The notes below the pieces were generated by a model. That model saw nothing but the letters and a program-made list of their open reading frames with translations. It ran no database searches and was not told the DNA's origin. A stretch of 64,000 bases of DNA, taken from UBA1783 sp964449115 (lineage in GTDB: Bacteria > Bacillota_I > Bacilli_A > Erysipelotrichales > Erysipelotrichaceae). Shown in pieces: positions 11,101 to 17,912 of the stretch (position 1 is its first letter; the number at the start of each line of letters is the position of its first letter). Both the position numbers and the translations under genes were made by a program. Location of the stretch: NCBI GenBank assembly GCA_964449115.1, contig CAYUXW010000005.1:1-64000 (forward strand), given 5' to 3'.

Positions 11101-12064
11101 TACCACCAGCATGAAATTCAATATAAAATAAATTAACATCATCTGGCCTGTTCACCAACCCCTCTATTGCCGCCTGGGCTTGGGTATGATTCATCTTATC
11201 ATTAAAATTGATTGATAACTCAGGTTTCCAAGTTAAAATTGGTTCAGTCAAAACAGTAACTGTATATTCGTTTTTACTGCTTTCAGTAACAAACTTAGCT
11301 ACAGCTGTACCTTGTCCATCTGCTAAATATTCAAAAGAAGTTAAGTCAACGTTTACTTCTTCTGTTCCCTTTTTAACAACAATTCCACTAATATATGTGT
11401 TTGTCGCAGGGACAGCAGTAATTGTTACTTCTGTATCAGCATCTACAACTGCAGGACAATCAACTGTTGCACTGGTATCACCAACAGTAATGTGTGATTG
11501 TGTATCGGCTATATAAGCAATTATTACAGTAGCATCACCAGTTAAACCACTAACTGTATAATTACCTGCTCCACCTTCAACTACACCAGAAACCTGAACA
11601 GTATAATTTGGAATTTCATTAACTATAAATGATTGTGACTCATCACGATAAATAGTGTATACTTCTTGAGTTTCAGCACCATCTTTTATTGTTTTAATAG
11701 TTAACTTATCATAAATCTTGACAGTAAATGTTTTAAAAACACTATAAGAATTCCAAGGGTATTTTTTGTGCCTATACACATAAGTCGTCAAATGTTCATA
11801 AGTTGCATTAGGCTTCGTTACTGTTTCACTATGAGTAGTCGTGCCCAGCAAAACTTGACCAATATTCTGAGTGCTATTTACATAACCTTTAATTTGATCA
11901 ATATGACGATTAGTCTCACTATTATGTAGTGAAAGTATTTGCGTCGTATCATTGTATCCTGTTTCAATCGTTATCTCTGCACGTGCAGGAATGATTAAAC
12001 AGGACAGAACAATTCCTATCGTTAATGCAACATTTAGGAATCGTTTCACTAATTTTTTTAGCAT
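5192..12064 (-). CDS. Giant secreted multi-domain protein with C-terminal type I dockerin
   Basis: A 2290-residue exported protein with a signal peptide cut after ARA (about residue 29). Many MBG/Ig-like beta-sandwich repeats follow (motifs such as VYDGQAK and NAGVYEVVATY). Three divergent modules (about 890-1180, 1275-1545, 1645-1780) carry amphipathic helical inserts. Next is a cysteine-rich repeat region (about 1775-2125; PTC...CxxC...IPALGH units). The protein ends in a dockerin (about 2225-2290) with two calcium-loop/helix copies, GDVNGDAKISALDY and DYNKDNKISALDY. No catalytic domain was recognised, so a scaffold or adhesin role is likely. AGGAGG precedes the ATG. The 408-residue anchored protein follows in the same operon. 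Confidence 0.85.
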   Translation of the reverse strand: MLKKLVKRFLNVALTIGIVLSCLIIPARAEITIETGYNDTTQILSLHNSETNRHIDQIKGYVNSTQNIGQVLLGTTTHSETVTKPNATYEHLTTYVYRHKKYPWNSYSVFKTFTVKIYDKLTIKTIKDGAETQEVYTIYRDESQSFIVNEIPNYTVQVSGVVEGGAGNYTVSGLTGDATVIIAYIADTQSHITVGDTSATVDCPAVVDADTEVTITAVPATNTYISGIVVKKGTEEVNVDLTSFEYLADGQGTAVAKFVTESSKNEYTVTVLTEPILTWKPELSINFNDKMNHTQAQAAIEGLVNRPDDVNLFYIEFHAGGILTTWTTLDYPGGTIGHAFGEQSTERVRVTYNYNENLPQYKTTTIEAVISLNDTRVNPTIVLNSNVEIGYTGSAINESQVLNALFSSLIYGETVILDEVNSDIYLDKFSVLGVDLVWAYKQNENGDYNISVNGAIGDGITSTLVGDVTGNYKVTVVFEGDAQYKSTSLDGYFTIYDNRLQTTTNVQDKTVEHNDLSTINYNLQQVKDLLLVDVVDENGDTLSNDNVIITSINRGLNVSYSTLLNINNMPLTDAGEYTVNFEYQDTLTHKKSTATATLTIVDARPTIQIVLNENVTIPYAESTPVVEENVFDLAFNSASYGGNDLPVSYADELVQLYDGDGNEINAADIKQAGTYTVKVTIPSTDSYHGNSAEVEFTVSDGRNITKVEMNEVDEVSYDFYDGLSEEELLAIFDISVIDTVTNETISADEYTIEFKKNDIAVTPAEITVGNGYAVVVTFAGNGDQAPCKKTHLFNVVDNRETAVITLNEGVSIIYRNEGYTDQEIYDLVFASLKDEFDNDIVAIFEGENANMTIVVPSNLNARTHSVTVKFAGDAEHKPTETTVEIVVEKADTAVNVNSSTFNYQDIKETGVNVSELITSDPEAKLIEFAIGFGLGEDVSSDTSIMAYVNIPELVNVDEISPAWLRNLVVSVLSVIENGAELTIDQLREALTSVLSGLEALEGTFNIDIDTTTIERLISVLQQIENLDGVGSLKVKLTMGKDIVVCDAGAYLVGGIVSDANYNEGINFGYVLIVPELVQVDLAFNIVDENHIITRKAILSGDYDLGSHVIRGNLSDEMYQRASEALKNIYIGVNINGETYISNDPSAEIGAYTQIAYVLKVGNELYYALPIVRAYVVVADIVTVEFIDELGNVNHDRQFVYNQNPHTMTARATDRNGNVLDPNNITYRYVGVQTDLTPYNSTEGPIHAGAYTVIATYLDETIENVGMAIGAMVILPAEATVTVTDKLHIYDNTRVDVTEMVTKSPEDAKITLITAGIDVSGDFSENSWQAVNGVVNFDLPARADQLMQQYFADAYANGITIEQLTARINEFKAMLNQAGLSNEYVDKLLDVVAQISENTTITFKEQAEVNPVSIGAYLIGAVVTDPDYYVAYDTGILLISPELTEAVLKWDYEDANNIFTRPLLDLVGLTASCYVEDVKDDALTDRVEYLFIGFDFEGNSVVSTDPYNLPNGTYTQIAYIKDEISANMAVAIPLTRVVIIVPQPVEMDLVDSEGVAKDVFTYVYDGQAKELSAIVNKLDGSAVDEGSLTINYVGVNTTEYVYNSTTPPTNAGVYEVVATYAEKDANGNVKYLGTTLATLVIEQKEAIFELFDTTAYDDGDEKFVDVNNPVNLPMISIIIDEANDANIILPEIFEVGNGSYNVAEAIASLKAALANIEVTEENEAIINKINEILDVVDINMLNINGPKPTAVGTYKVISVGFARNYKPVVDSAILTIVHEYQQKYDDTHHWDECIHCGDKKDIHPHEGEWIVTSEPTCTLSGLETYECNVCDYVTTREIPALGHDLVHHEAKAPTCTEVGWNAYDECARCGYTTYQEIPALGHTEGETVIENVVAPTCETDGSHDEVVYCTVCGAELSRVTVTDPKTGHDWDDGTVTTAPTCTETGIKTYTCQNDPSHTYTETIPALGHTEGETVIENVVAPTCETDGSHDEVVYCTVCGAELSRVTVTDPKTGHDWDDGTVTTAPTCTETGIKTYTCQNDPSHTYTETIPALGHDWDDGTITLAPTCTEPGVKTFTCKNDSSHTYTETIPALGHQLTHNPKVEPTYTATGLKEHYHCSVCGKNFEDAAGTIEILDLVIPKLEGYFEADFLADTGTVLVEKDGVTCILGFNLNETPIIIDTKTQRGIPLNYSFSVASKLDEPVGNSGKLATGMKLTAKYSDNSTKLYYIVILGDVNGDAKISALDYVAIKNHIMEFNLINGAPYLLAADYNKDNKISALDYVSIKNIIMEGE
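5906..6421. repeat. Two tandem, nearly identical 258-bp coding repeats
   Basis: Units 5906-6163 and 6164-6421 match almost perfectly; I noted one A/G difference. Each encodes 86 residues of the cysteine-rich region. A diverged, shorter partial copy precedes them at about 5775-5905. The unit is in frame, so gain or loss keeps the protein open. Confidence 0.9.
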
Positions 12065-12370
12065 GCTCCCAACCTCCTATGCTTAAATTATTAATTGAAT
12101 TTATATTCAAAAAAATCTATTTCTTAATTTAGCCTATTCAAAAACTTTAGTAAAGAGTTAAACACCAAAAGAAAACAACTTTTTACAGTTGTTTTACTAT
12201 ACATAAAATTGTTTTTTGTTTAATAATCTTTAATATTTAACCACTTTTCTTTAATAAACACCATTAAACAGGTCTTATAAAGCAGTTATTTTTTTGCAAC
12301 AGTGTACAAATATTTACTCATATATGTCTCAATACAGACAGAATCTTTTAAAGCAATTGATATGTCTTAT
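12065..12370. other. Intergenic region upstream of the dockerin gene
   Basis: AT-rich, with no gene seen. On the minus strand it holds the AGGAGG ribosome binding site of the dockerin gene and a possible promoter (TTTACT, 17 bases, TAAATT). It also contains the terminator of the rhodanese gene at 12172-12195. Confidence 0.5.
12172..12195 (-). terminator. Probable terminator of the rhodanese gene
   Basis: A nine-base-pair AAAACAACT/AGTTGTTTT stem with a six-base loop and T-rich flanks on both strands. It lies about 175 bases after the rhodanese stop. Confidence 0.55.
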
Positions 12371-12748
12371 TTAATATTCTAAATCAAATGGCCAGCTGTT
12401 AATACCTCCAATCTCAACGATATTGGTATAACCAATATCTACAAGTTTCTGGCTGGCAGCTTTTGAGCGATTACCACTGCGACAGTAGACAAAAATGAGT
12501 TGATCTTTATCTGGTAAAATGTCTAACATTTCATCTTTGATGTTTTCATTTGGATAGTTAATTGCTCCTTTAATATGACCTGATTCATATTCTGCTACTG
12601 TTCTAACATCTAAAATGATATAGTCTGTCTCAGTTTCCATCATCTGAATTGCCTCATCAGTTGAAATAGAAACATATGTAACTTTTTTCTTTTCGTTACA
12701 GCCTGTTAAAATAGTTAACAGGATAAAAAATACTAATAATTTTTTCAT
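12371..12748 (-). CDS. Rhodanese-like lipoprotein
   Basis: A 125-residue single-domain rhodanese. The N-terminus (LLTILTGC) is a lipoprotein signal with the lipidated Cys near residue 17, so the protein is anchored outside the membrane. The domain has DVRTVAEYESGHIKGAINYPN and the active-site loop YCRSGNRS with the persulfide-forming Cys. Rhodaneses transfer sulfane sulfur; the partner is unknown. It is a single gene, divergent from nrdD. Confidence 0.88.
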   Translation of the reverse strand: MKKLLVFFILLTILTGCNEKKKVTYVSISTDEAIQMMETETDYIILDVRTVAEYESGHIKGAINYPNENIKDEMLDILPDKDQLIFVYCRSGNRSKAASQKLVDIGYTNIVEIGGINSWPFDLEY

Positions 12749-12850
12749 GGATATATCATACCATTTTATTTTGCTCTTTTAAATATATGAAATTATTTTC
12801 ATTCAAATCATTTTTTCAGCCAATAATATACAAATCATTTCTTTTTGATA

Positions 12851-12879
12851 TTCATACTTTGATGATTAGATGTTATAAT
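12851..12879 (+). promoter_or_regulatory. Promoter of the riboswitch-nrdDG transcript
   Basis: TTCATA (12851-12856), a 17-base spacer and a perfect TATAAT (12874-12879). It lies just upstream of the cobalamin riboswitch. Confidence 0.6.
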
Positions 12880-12887
12880 ATACGCAA

Positions 12888-13050
12888 GATCATTAATGGT
12901 GTATACATACTTAATAGGGAAATAGGTGTTATTCCTATACTGTCCCAGCAACCGTGATGTGGATGAAATTCAACTATGCCATTGCACTTGGTGTGAGAAG
13001 GCTGAAAAGTAAGATGAAACTAAGTCGGTAGACCTGCCTATAATGATTAG
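12888..13050 (+). ncRNA. Cobalamin (B12) riboswitch
   Basis: The leader has the conserved cobalamin aptamer core: GGTG...ATTCC...CTGTCCC-GCAACCGTGA at about 12924-12958, and a B12 box (AGTCGGTAGACCTGCC) at 13023-13038. Such riboswitches normally lower expression when adenosyl- or other cobalamins are abundant. Here the element precedes a B12-independent ribonucleotide reductase. The exact ends are estimates. Confidence 0.9.
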
Positions 13051-13061
13051 AGTCGTTTCTT

Positions 13062-13125
13062 CTGGGGATAAGAAAAACAGTTTTTTTACTTTTCTTGCCA
13101 TCCCCAGGTATGGCTTTTATTTTGG
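13062..13125 (+). promoter_or_regulatory. Probable riboswitch expression platform
   Basis: A long hairpin pairs CTGGGGAT (13062-13069) with ATCCCCAG (13100-13107) and continues with AAGAAAA/TTTTCTT after a small bulge. A T-rich stretch (CTTTTATTTT) follows just before the nrdD ribosome binding site. It could act as terminator or by limiting RBS access. The T run is interrupted, so the mechanism is uncertain. Confidence 0.6.
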
Positions 13126-13139
13126 AAAGGACGGTTATT

Positions 13140-15326
13140 ATGAAAGTAAGAAAACGAGATGGTAAACTGCAACAATTCAATTGCGAGAAGATTTATGATG
13201 CTATCTGTGCGGCATTAGAAAGTGCCAATGTCACAGATAAAAATCACGTGGCCTGGGAAATTGCCAGTGACATAAAACAAGAGTTGATTTTGAACAAGAC
13301 CAAAATCATTGAAATTGAAACATTACAGGATTTAGTGGAGGCAAAACTGATGACTTCAGGACTGCCTGATGTCGCTAGAAGATATATTCGCTATCGTTAT
13401 GACAGAGAAAGAATCAGACAGAGCAAATCAAAACTGATGATTGACATCTCAGACAAGTTGAATGCGACCAATGTAGAAAATCAGAACGCTAATCTGGATG
13501 AAAAATCTTTTTCCGGCAGAATGAATGAAGCTAACAGGGTTGTAATGAAAGATTATGCTTTATACAATTGTATGAGCGAAATGGCTAGAAACAATCATTT
13601 AAACAATGAAATATATATTCATGATTTAGATTCTTATGCCGTCGGAATGCATAACTGTTTATCAATTCCTTTTGATAGACTGTTAAAAACTGGTTTTACG
13701 ACCAGGCAATGTGATGTCAGACCACCAAAATCTGTCAATACAGCGATGCAGTTGGTAGCGGTAATTATGCAACTACAATCTTTACAACAGTTTGGTGGTG
13801 TCAGTGCCACTCATCTGGATTGGACAATGGTTCCTTTTGTCAGATATTCTTTCTATAAACATTTTATTGATGGTTTAAAATATATTGAAGAGGGTTCTTT
13901 AGATTTTGATAAAGAAGAAGCCAGAGATGTTTCTATCGACGACGAAAGATATAAACGATATCCTAAAGCTTATAAATATGCCTATGATATGACTGAAAAA
14001 GAAACTCATCAAGCCGCTGAAGGTATGTATCATAATCTGAATACCCTGCAGTCAAGAAGCGGACAGCAATTACCGTTTTCTTCAATCAATTATGGTACCT
14101 GCACTTTAGAAGAGGGACGCATGGTTACTAAGGCTCTATTAGAAGTCTCAATTGAGGGTTTAGGTGCTTTGCGAAAAACTCCAATTTTCCCTTGTGGAAT
14201 TTTCCAATGTATGAAGGGAGTTAATAGAAAGCCAAATGAACCAAACTATGACTTGTTTAAATTGGCTTTAAAATCAACTTCATTAAGACTTTACCCTAAC
14301 TATGTCAATGTTGATTGGTCAAATAATGCTGGCTATGATATCAATGACCCTAAAACTTATCTAAGTACTATGGGTTGTCGAACAAGCAATGGCTTTGATA
14401 TTAATGGTTTAGGACAATTAAAGGATGGTAGAGGCAATATCTGTCCTGTTACTATCATTATGCCAACCCTGGCAATGCAGGCTAAAAATGATGTTGACAA
14501 ATTCATGGAATTATTAGATAAGAAAATCCATGAAGCTAAAGACATGCTTCTGGAAAGATTTGAATGGATTGCTTCTCAACCTGCTTCCAGCGCTAACTTT
14601 ATGTATGAAAACAATACAATGGAAGGATATATACCTGAAGAAGGTATCAGAAGTGCTTTAAAACATGGAACTATTGTCATCGGTCAATTGGGACTAGCTG
14701 AAACGCTACAACTTTTAATTGGCAAAGATCATACTGAACCGGAAGGTATGGAACTGGCAAAACGTATTGAACAGCTATTCAAAGATAGATGTGATCAGTT
14801 CAAGCAACAATATAAACTGAATTTTGGTGTCTACTATACTCCGGCTGAAAATTTATGTTACACTGCCAGAAATAAGTTCGTTGAAAAATATGGGATAATT
14901 AAAAATGTCAGTGATAGAGAATTTTTTACCAATTCAATGCATGTTCCCGTCTATAAAGAGATGACTCCATTTGAAAAAATTGATATTGAAGCACAATTGA
15001 CTGGCTACTCTAATGCTGGATGTATTACCTATGTTGAACTGGAAAGTACCAGCAAGCACAATATCGAAGCCCTAGAGACTTTGGTAAACTATGCTATGGA
15101 TAAAGATATTCCTTATTTTGCGATTAATATTCCTAATGATACCTGTTTAAAGTGCGGCTTTACTGATGAATTCAATGACAGCTGCCCGATGTGTGGCAGT
15201 CAAGAGATTCAACAGTTAAGAAGAGTCACAGGTTATTTGACTGGCAATTATAAAACGGCCTTCAACAAAGGTAAGATTGAAGAAACCGAAATGCGTATAA
15301 AACATAACAAAATATATCAGGGGTAA
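13140..15326 (+). CDS. nrdD: Anaerobic (class III) ribonucleoside-triphosphate reductase
   Basis: A 728-residue glycyl-radical enzyme that makes dNTPs without oxygen. It has an N-terminal ATP-cone (about 1-90, starting MKVRKRDGK) for allosteric control, then the catalytic barrel with IFPCGIFQC. A C-terminal zinc site follows (CLKCG...CPMCG), and the radical motif RVTGYL with Gly near residue 698. The start at 13140 is chosen because AAAGGA lies just before the ATG; the in-frame TTG at 13095 falls inside the upstream hairpin. It is followed three bases later by nrdG. The cobalamin riboswitch upstream implies repression when B12 is available, presumably because a B12-dependent class II enzyme exists elsewhere (inference). 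Confidence 0.96.
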   Translation: MKVRKRDGKLQQFNCEKIYDAICAALESANVTDKNHVAWEIASDIKQELILNKTKIIEIETLQDLVEAKLMTSGLPDVARRYIRYRYDRERIRQSKSKLMIDISDKLNATNVENQNANLDEKSFSGRMNEANRVVMKDYALYNCMSEMARNNHLNNEIYIHDLDSYAVGMHNCLSIPFDRLLKTGFTTRQCDVRPPKSVNTAMQLVAVIMQLQSLQQFGGVSATHLDWTMVPFVRYSFYKHFIDGLKYIEEGSLDFDKEEARDVSIDDERYKRYPKAYKYAYDMTEKETHQAAEGMYHNLNTLQSRSGQQLPFSSINYGTCTLEEGRMVTKALLEVSIEGLGALRKTPIFPCGIFQCMKGVNRKPNEPNYDLFKLALKSTSLRLYPNYVNVDWSNNAGYDINDPKTYLSTMGCRTSNGFDINGLGQLKDGRGNICPVTIIMPTLAMQAKNDVDKFMELLDKKIHEAKDMLLERFEWIASQPASSANFMYENNTMEGYIPEEGIRSALKHGTIVIGQLGLAETLQLLIGKDHTEPEGMELAKRIEQLFKDRCDQFKQQYKLNFGVYYTPAENLCYTARNKFVEKYGIIKNVSDREFFTNSMHVPVYKEMTPFEKIDIEAQLTGYSNAGCITYVELESTSKHNIEALETLVNYAMDKDIPYFAINIPNDTCLKCGFTDEFNDSCPMCGSQEIQQLRRVTGYLTGNYKTAFNKGKIEETEMRIKHNKIYQG

Positions 15327-15329
15327 ATT

Positions 15330-15821
15330 ATGAATTATTTAAAAATTGAAAGTTCATCACTATCCAATGGTTTAGGATGGCGTGTAGTCTTGTGGGTCAG
15401 CGGATGTAGCCATCATTGCCCTAATTGTCAAAATCCAGAAACCTGGGATAGTCAGGCTGGAAAGAAATTTACAGCTCAGGAAAAACAATTAATTATCAAA
15501 CTCTTAAAGCCGGATTATATTAAAGGTCTAACTTTATCAGGTGGAGATCCACTTTTTGAAACAAATAGAGATGCCGTTTTAAAACTGGTAAAAGAGATTA
15601 AAGAAGTTTATCCTAAAAAAGATATCTGGTTATATACCGGCTATAATTTTGAGCAGATTAAAGACTTGGAGCTTATGAAGTACATCGATGTTTTAATTGA
15701 TGGTAAATATATTGACCAGAAAAGGGATATCACCTTGCCTTTTAGAGGTTCTGTTAATCAAAAGATCATTGATGTCAGACAATCATTAAAAAATAATGCC
15801 ATCATTGAATTAAAACCATAA
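15330..15821 (+). CDS. nrdG: Anaerobic ribonucleotide reductase activating protein
   Basis: A 163-residue radical SAM enzyme that installs the glycyl radical on NrdD. The iron-sulfur cluster motif CSHHCPNC (CX3CX2C) is near residues 26-33, followed by LSGGDPLFE, which contacts SAM. Length is typical. It lies three bases after nrdD in the same transcript and is followed by a terminator. Confidence 0.96.
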   Translation: MNYLKIESSSLSNGLGWRVVLWVSGCSHHCPNCQNPETWDSQAGKKFTAQEKQLIIKLLKPDYIKGLTLSGGDPLFETNRDAVLKLVKEIKEVYPKKDIWLYTGYNFEQIKDLELMKYIDVLIDGKYIDQKRDITLPFRGSVNQKIIDVRQSLKNNAIIELKP

Positions 15822-15844
15822 AAAATCGCAGTTGCGATTTTTTA
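15821..15844 (+). terminator. Terminator of nrdDG
   Basis: A perfect AAAAAATCGCA/TGCGATTTTTT type hairpin begins at the nrdG stop codon and ends in a T run. Confidence 0.85.
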
Positions 15845-15880
15845 TTATGTCAATAAGAAATTATATTTATGATGAAATAC

Positions 15881-16411
15881 TTATTTATACTCAACTTGTT
15901 TACTGTAGGTATAAATACCATTTTTTACTGAATCTGAAACAAAATACTCTCTTTCACAACTATCATTTCCCCAGACGACATTTTTTGTTATTTTATGAGA
16001 ATAGCAGCCCGTAAAAACTTCAGCAATTGTAGTATCTGTTATCTCACAATACAGGCTGGCATACTTTTCAAACCAGGGAGCATGTTTAATTCTATTTCTC
16101 CAGACTAATCCATAGGGACAGTGATCACATCCTAAAGTTTCATCCCAACCAAGACGGGGTACATCACTCAGTTTATTGATATTTTCTGGTATTCTTTCCA
16201 TATTTAATTCTTCAGCTTTTCCAATCATAATAACTGCTCTTTCTTTTGCTCTTTTAAACAAAAGAGAGCTGACTATTTCCAGCGTTTTTTCATCACCTAA
16301 TTCATAATACATTTCAGAAACAAAAGCAAAATACAATTCTCCAAAGGAAAAGGCCATATCTCTTACCTGTGAAATTGCTGTCTGTTTCAAAATCATTTCC
16401 TCATCTTTCAT
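15881..16411 (-). CDS. L-2-amino-thiazoline-4-carboxylic acid hydrolase family protein
   Basis: About 176 residues. The C-terminal half has features I associate with the ATC_hydrolase family: CDHCPYGLVW, LYCEITDTTIAEVF and a GNDSCEREYF end, with several Cys and acidic residues that may form the active site. True ATC hydrolases open a thiazoline ring on the way to L-cysteine, but most family members are uncharacterised, so the substrate here is unknown. The start at 16411 (MKDEEM) follows AAAGGA; a TTG six codons upstream is less likely. It stands alone between nrdG (convergent) and rtcB. Confidence 0.6.
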   Translation of the reverse strand: MKDEEMILKQTAISQVRDMAFSFGELYFAFVSEMYYELGDEKTLEIVSSLLFKRAKERAVIMIGKAEELNMERIPENINKLSDVPRLGWDETLGCDHCPYGLVWRNRIKHAPWFEKYASLYCEITDTTIAEVFTGCYSHKITKNVVWGNDSCEREYFVSDSVKNGIYTYSKQVEYK

Positions 16412-16441
16412 ACCAATATCCTTTCTCAATTATATTTATAT

Positions 16442-16470
16442 AAAAAGAGCATTTTTAATTACTGCTCTTT
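16442..16470 (-). terminator. Terminator of rtcB
   Basis: An AAAGAGCA/TGCTCTTT stem followed by T residues on the minus strand, 17 bases after the rtcB stop. Confidence 0.75.
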
Positions 16471-16487
16471 ATCTAGATTATGCATGA

Positions 16488-17693
16488 CTAATCTGCTGCT
16501 TTAAAATTGTAAACAGGTTTCAGAATGTCAATTATATCAACACAATTATAAATATCATCAATAATATCATTTATTGATTTATAAGCCATTGGAGCCTCAT
16601 CTAGAGTTGCTTTATTTACCGAAGTTGTATAGATTCCTTCCATTGTCTTTTTATATTCATTTAGATTAAAGGTCTGCTTAGCCTTGCTGCGCGACATAAT
16701 TCGACCTGCTCCATGAGGAGCTGAATAGTTCCAATCTGGATTACCTTTACCTTTAGCTAAAATGCTTCCATCTCTCATGTTGATAGGAATTAAAACCAAT
16801 TCATCTTTATGAGCAGAAATAGCACCTTTACGCAATATCATTTCCTTTGTACTGATGTAATTGTGAACAGTATGAAAAGAAGATAATGCTTTCATATCTG
16901 TACGTTCTAAAATAATCTCAGCTATTTTTTCACGATTTCTTCTCGCAAACTGCTGACTTATTTCCATATCGTGTAAATAATCTTCTAAATAGGAGCCATA
17001 TAGATAACAGAGATTTTTAGGAACATTGCTTTCCTTAGCTTTCCACTGATTTTCCAAATCTTTTAAAGCCTTTTGGATTTCATCACGACGTCCCTGTTTT
17101 TTATAACTATCAATTAACTCATCTCGTTTCTTAAAATAAGTTTCTTTACCTTCATGTAAATCAATTGCCAATTTCTGATACAGTTCAGCTACCTGTTTTC
17201 CTAGATTACGACTGCCTGAATGGACAACCAGATATTTGTTGTCAGCACTATCAACACCTATTTCAATGAAGTGATTTCCTCCACCAAGAGTTCCCAAACT
17301 TCTTTCCAGACGTTTTGTATCTTTTAGTTCTCTATAACAGCGAAGTTTGGTTAAATCAAAATATTCCAGGCGTGATTGCCAGACGTTTCTACCACTTGGA
17401 ATAAAATTACAAGCCTGGTCAACCCTTTTAAAATCAATATCAACTTTACCAAGTTTCACTGTGTACATTCCACAGCCGATATCTACTCCAACAATATTAG
17501 GAACTACTTTATCTACTATGGTCATAGTAGTTCCAATTGTACAACCCTTACCAGCATGAACATCTGGCATGATTCTTACCTTAGAACCTCTGGTAAATTC
17601 CTGATTACACATTCTTTTTATTTGATCAATTGCCTCTTCTTCAACTACTGAAGCATAACAAATGGCAGTGCTTACTTTTCCTTTTATTTCCAT
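16488..17693 (-). CDS. rtcB: RtcB family RNA-splicing ligase
   Basis: A 401-residue RtcB, close to the short bacterial form. RtcB joins 2',3'-cyclic phosphate (or 3'-phosphate) RNA ends to 5'-OH ends using GTP and manganese. Metal and guanylate-binding motifs are present: VGVDIGCGM, GTLGGGNHFIEIG, HSGSRNLG and the SAPHGAGR segment with the His that is guanylylated. The start at 17693 (MEIKGKV) is preferred because GGGGGTGG lies just before it; 22 extra codons upstream are open but not family-like. No archease or RtcA gene is adjacent. Confidence 0.93.
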   Translation of the reverse strand: MEIKGKVSTAICYASVVEEEAIDQIKRMCNQEFTRGSKVRIMPDVHAGKGCTIGTTMTIVDKVVPNIVGVDIGCGMYTVKLGKVDIDFKRVDQACNFIPSGRNVWQSRLEYFDLTKLRCYRELKDTKRLERSLGTLGGGNHFIEIGVDSADNKYLVVHSGSRNLGKQVAELYQKLAIDLHEGKETYFKKRDELIDSYKKQGRRDEIQKALKDLENQWKAKESNVPKNLCYLYGSYLEDYLHDMEISQQFARRNREKIAEIILERTDMKALSSFHTVHNYISTKEMILRKGAISAHKDELVLIPINMRDGSILAKGKGNPDWNYSAPHGAGRIMSRSKAKQTFNLNEYKKTMEGIYTTSVNKATLDEAPMAYKSINDIIDDIYNCVDIIDILKPVYNFKAAD

Positions 17694-17860
17694 AATCTTG
17701 CCACCCCCTTCAATTGTTAATAAATTTATAAATATTAACAATCTAATTATATCTTTCATAACTTGTTTTGTCTAAAATTTACAGCATTTTGATATAAAAA
17801 GTCTGAGAAATGGAAATAAGTTCTATAATTTAAAAAACGGAATCAACTCTTTTCGATTAG

Positions 17861-17892
17861 AAAAAGGCACTAATTTTGATCAGTGCCTTTTT
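17861..17892 (-). terminator. Terminator of the Cna-B surface protein
   Basis: An AAAAAGGCACT/AGTGCCTTTTT stem with T residues on both strands, about 20 bases after the stop at 17913. Confidence 0.85.
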
Positions 17893-17912
17893 ATCAGGAT
17901 AGTTAATTTCAA

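Noticed and set aside
13095..13139. Upstream TTG start for nrdD
   Set aside because: It lies within the riboswitch hairpin and has no ribosome binding site; the ATG at 13140 has AAAGGA and gives the normal ATP-cone start.
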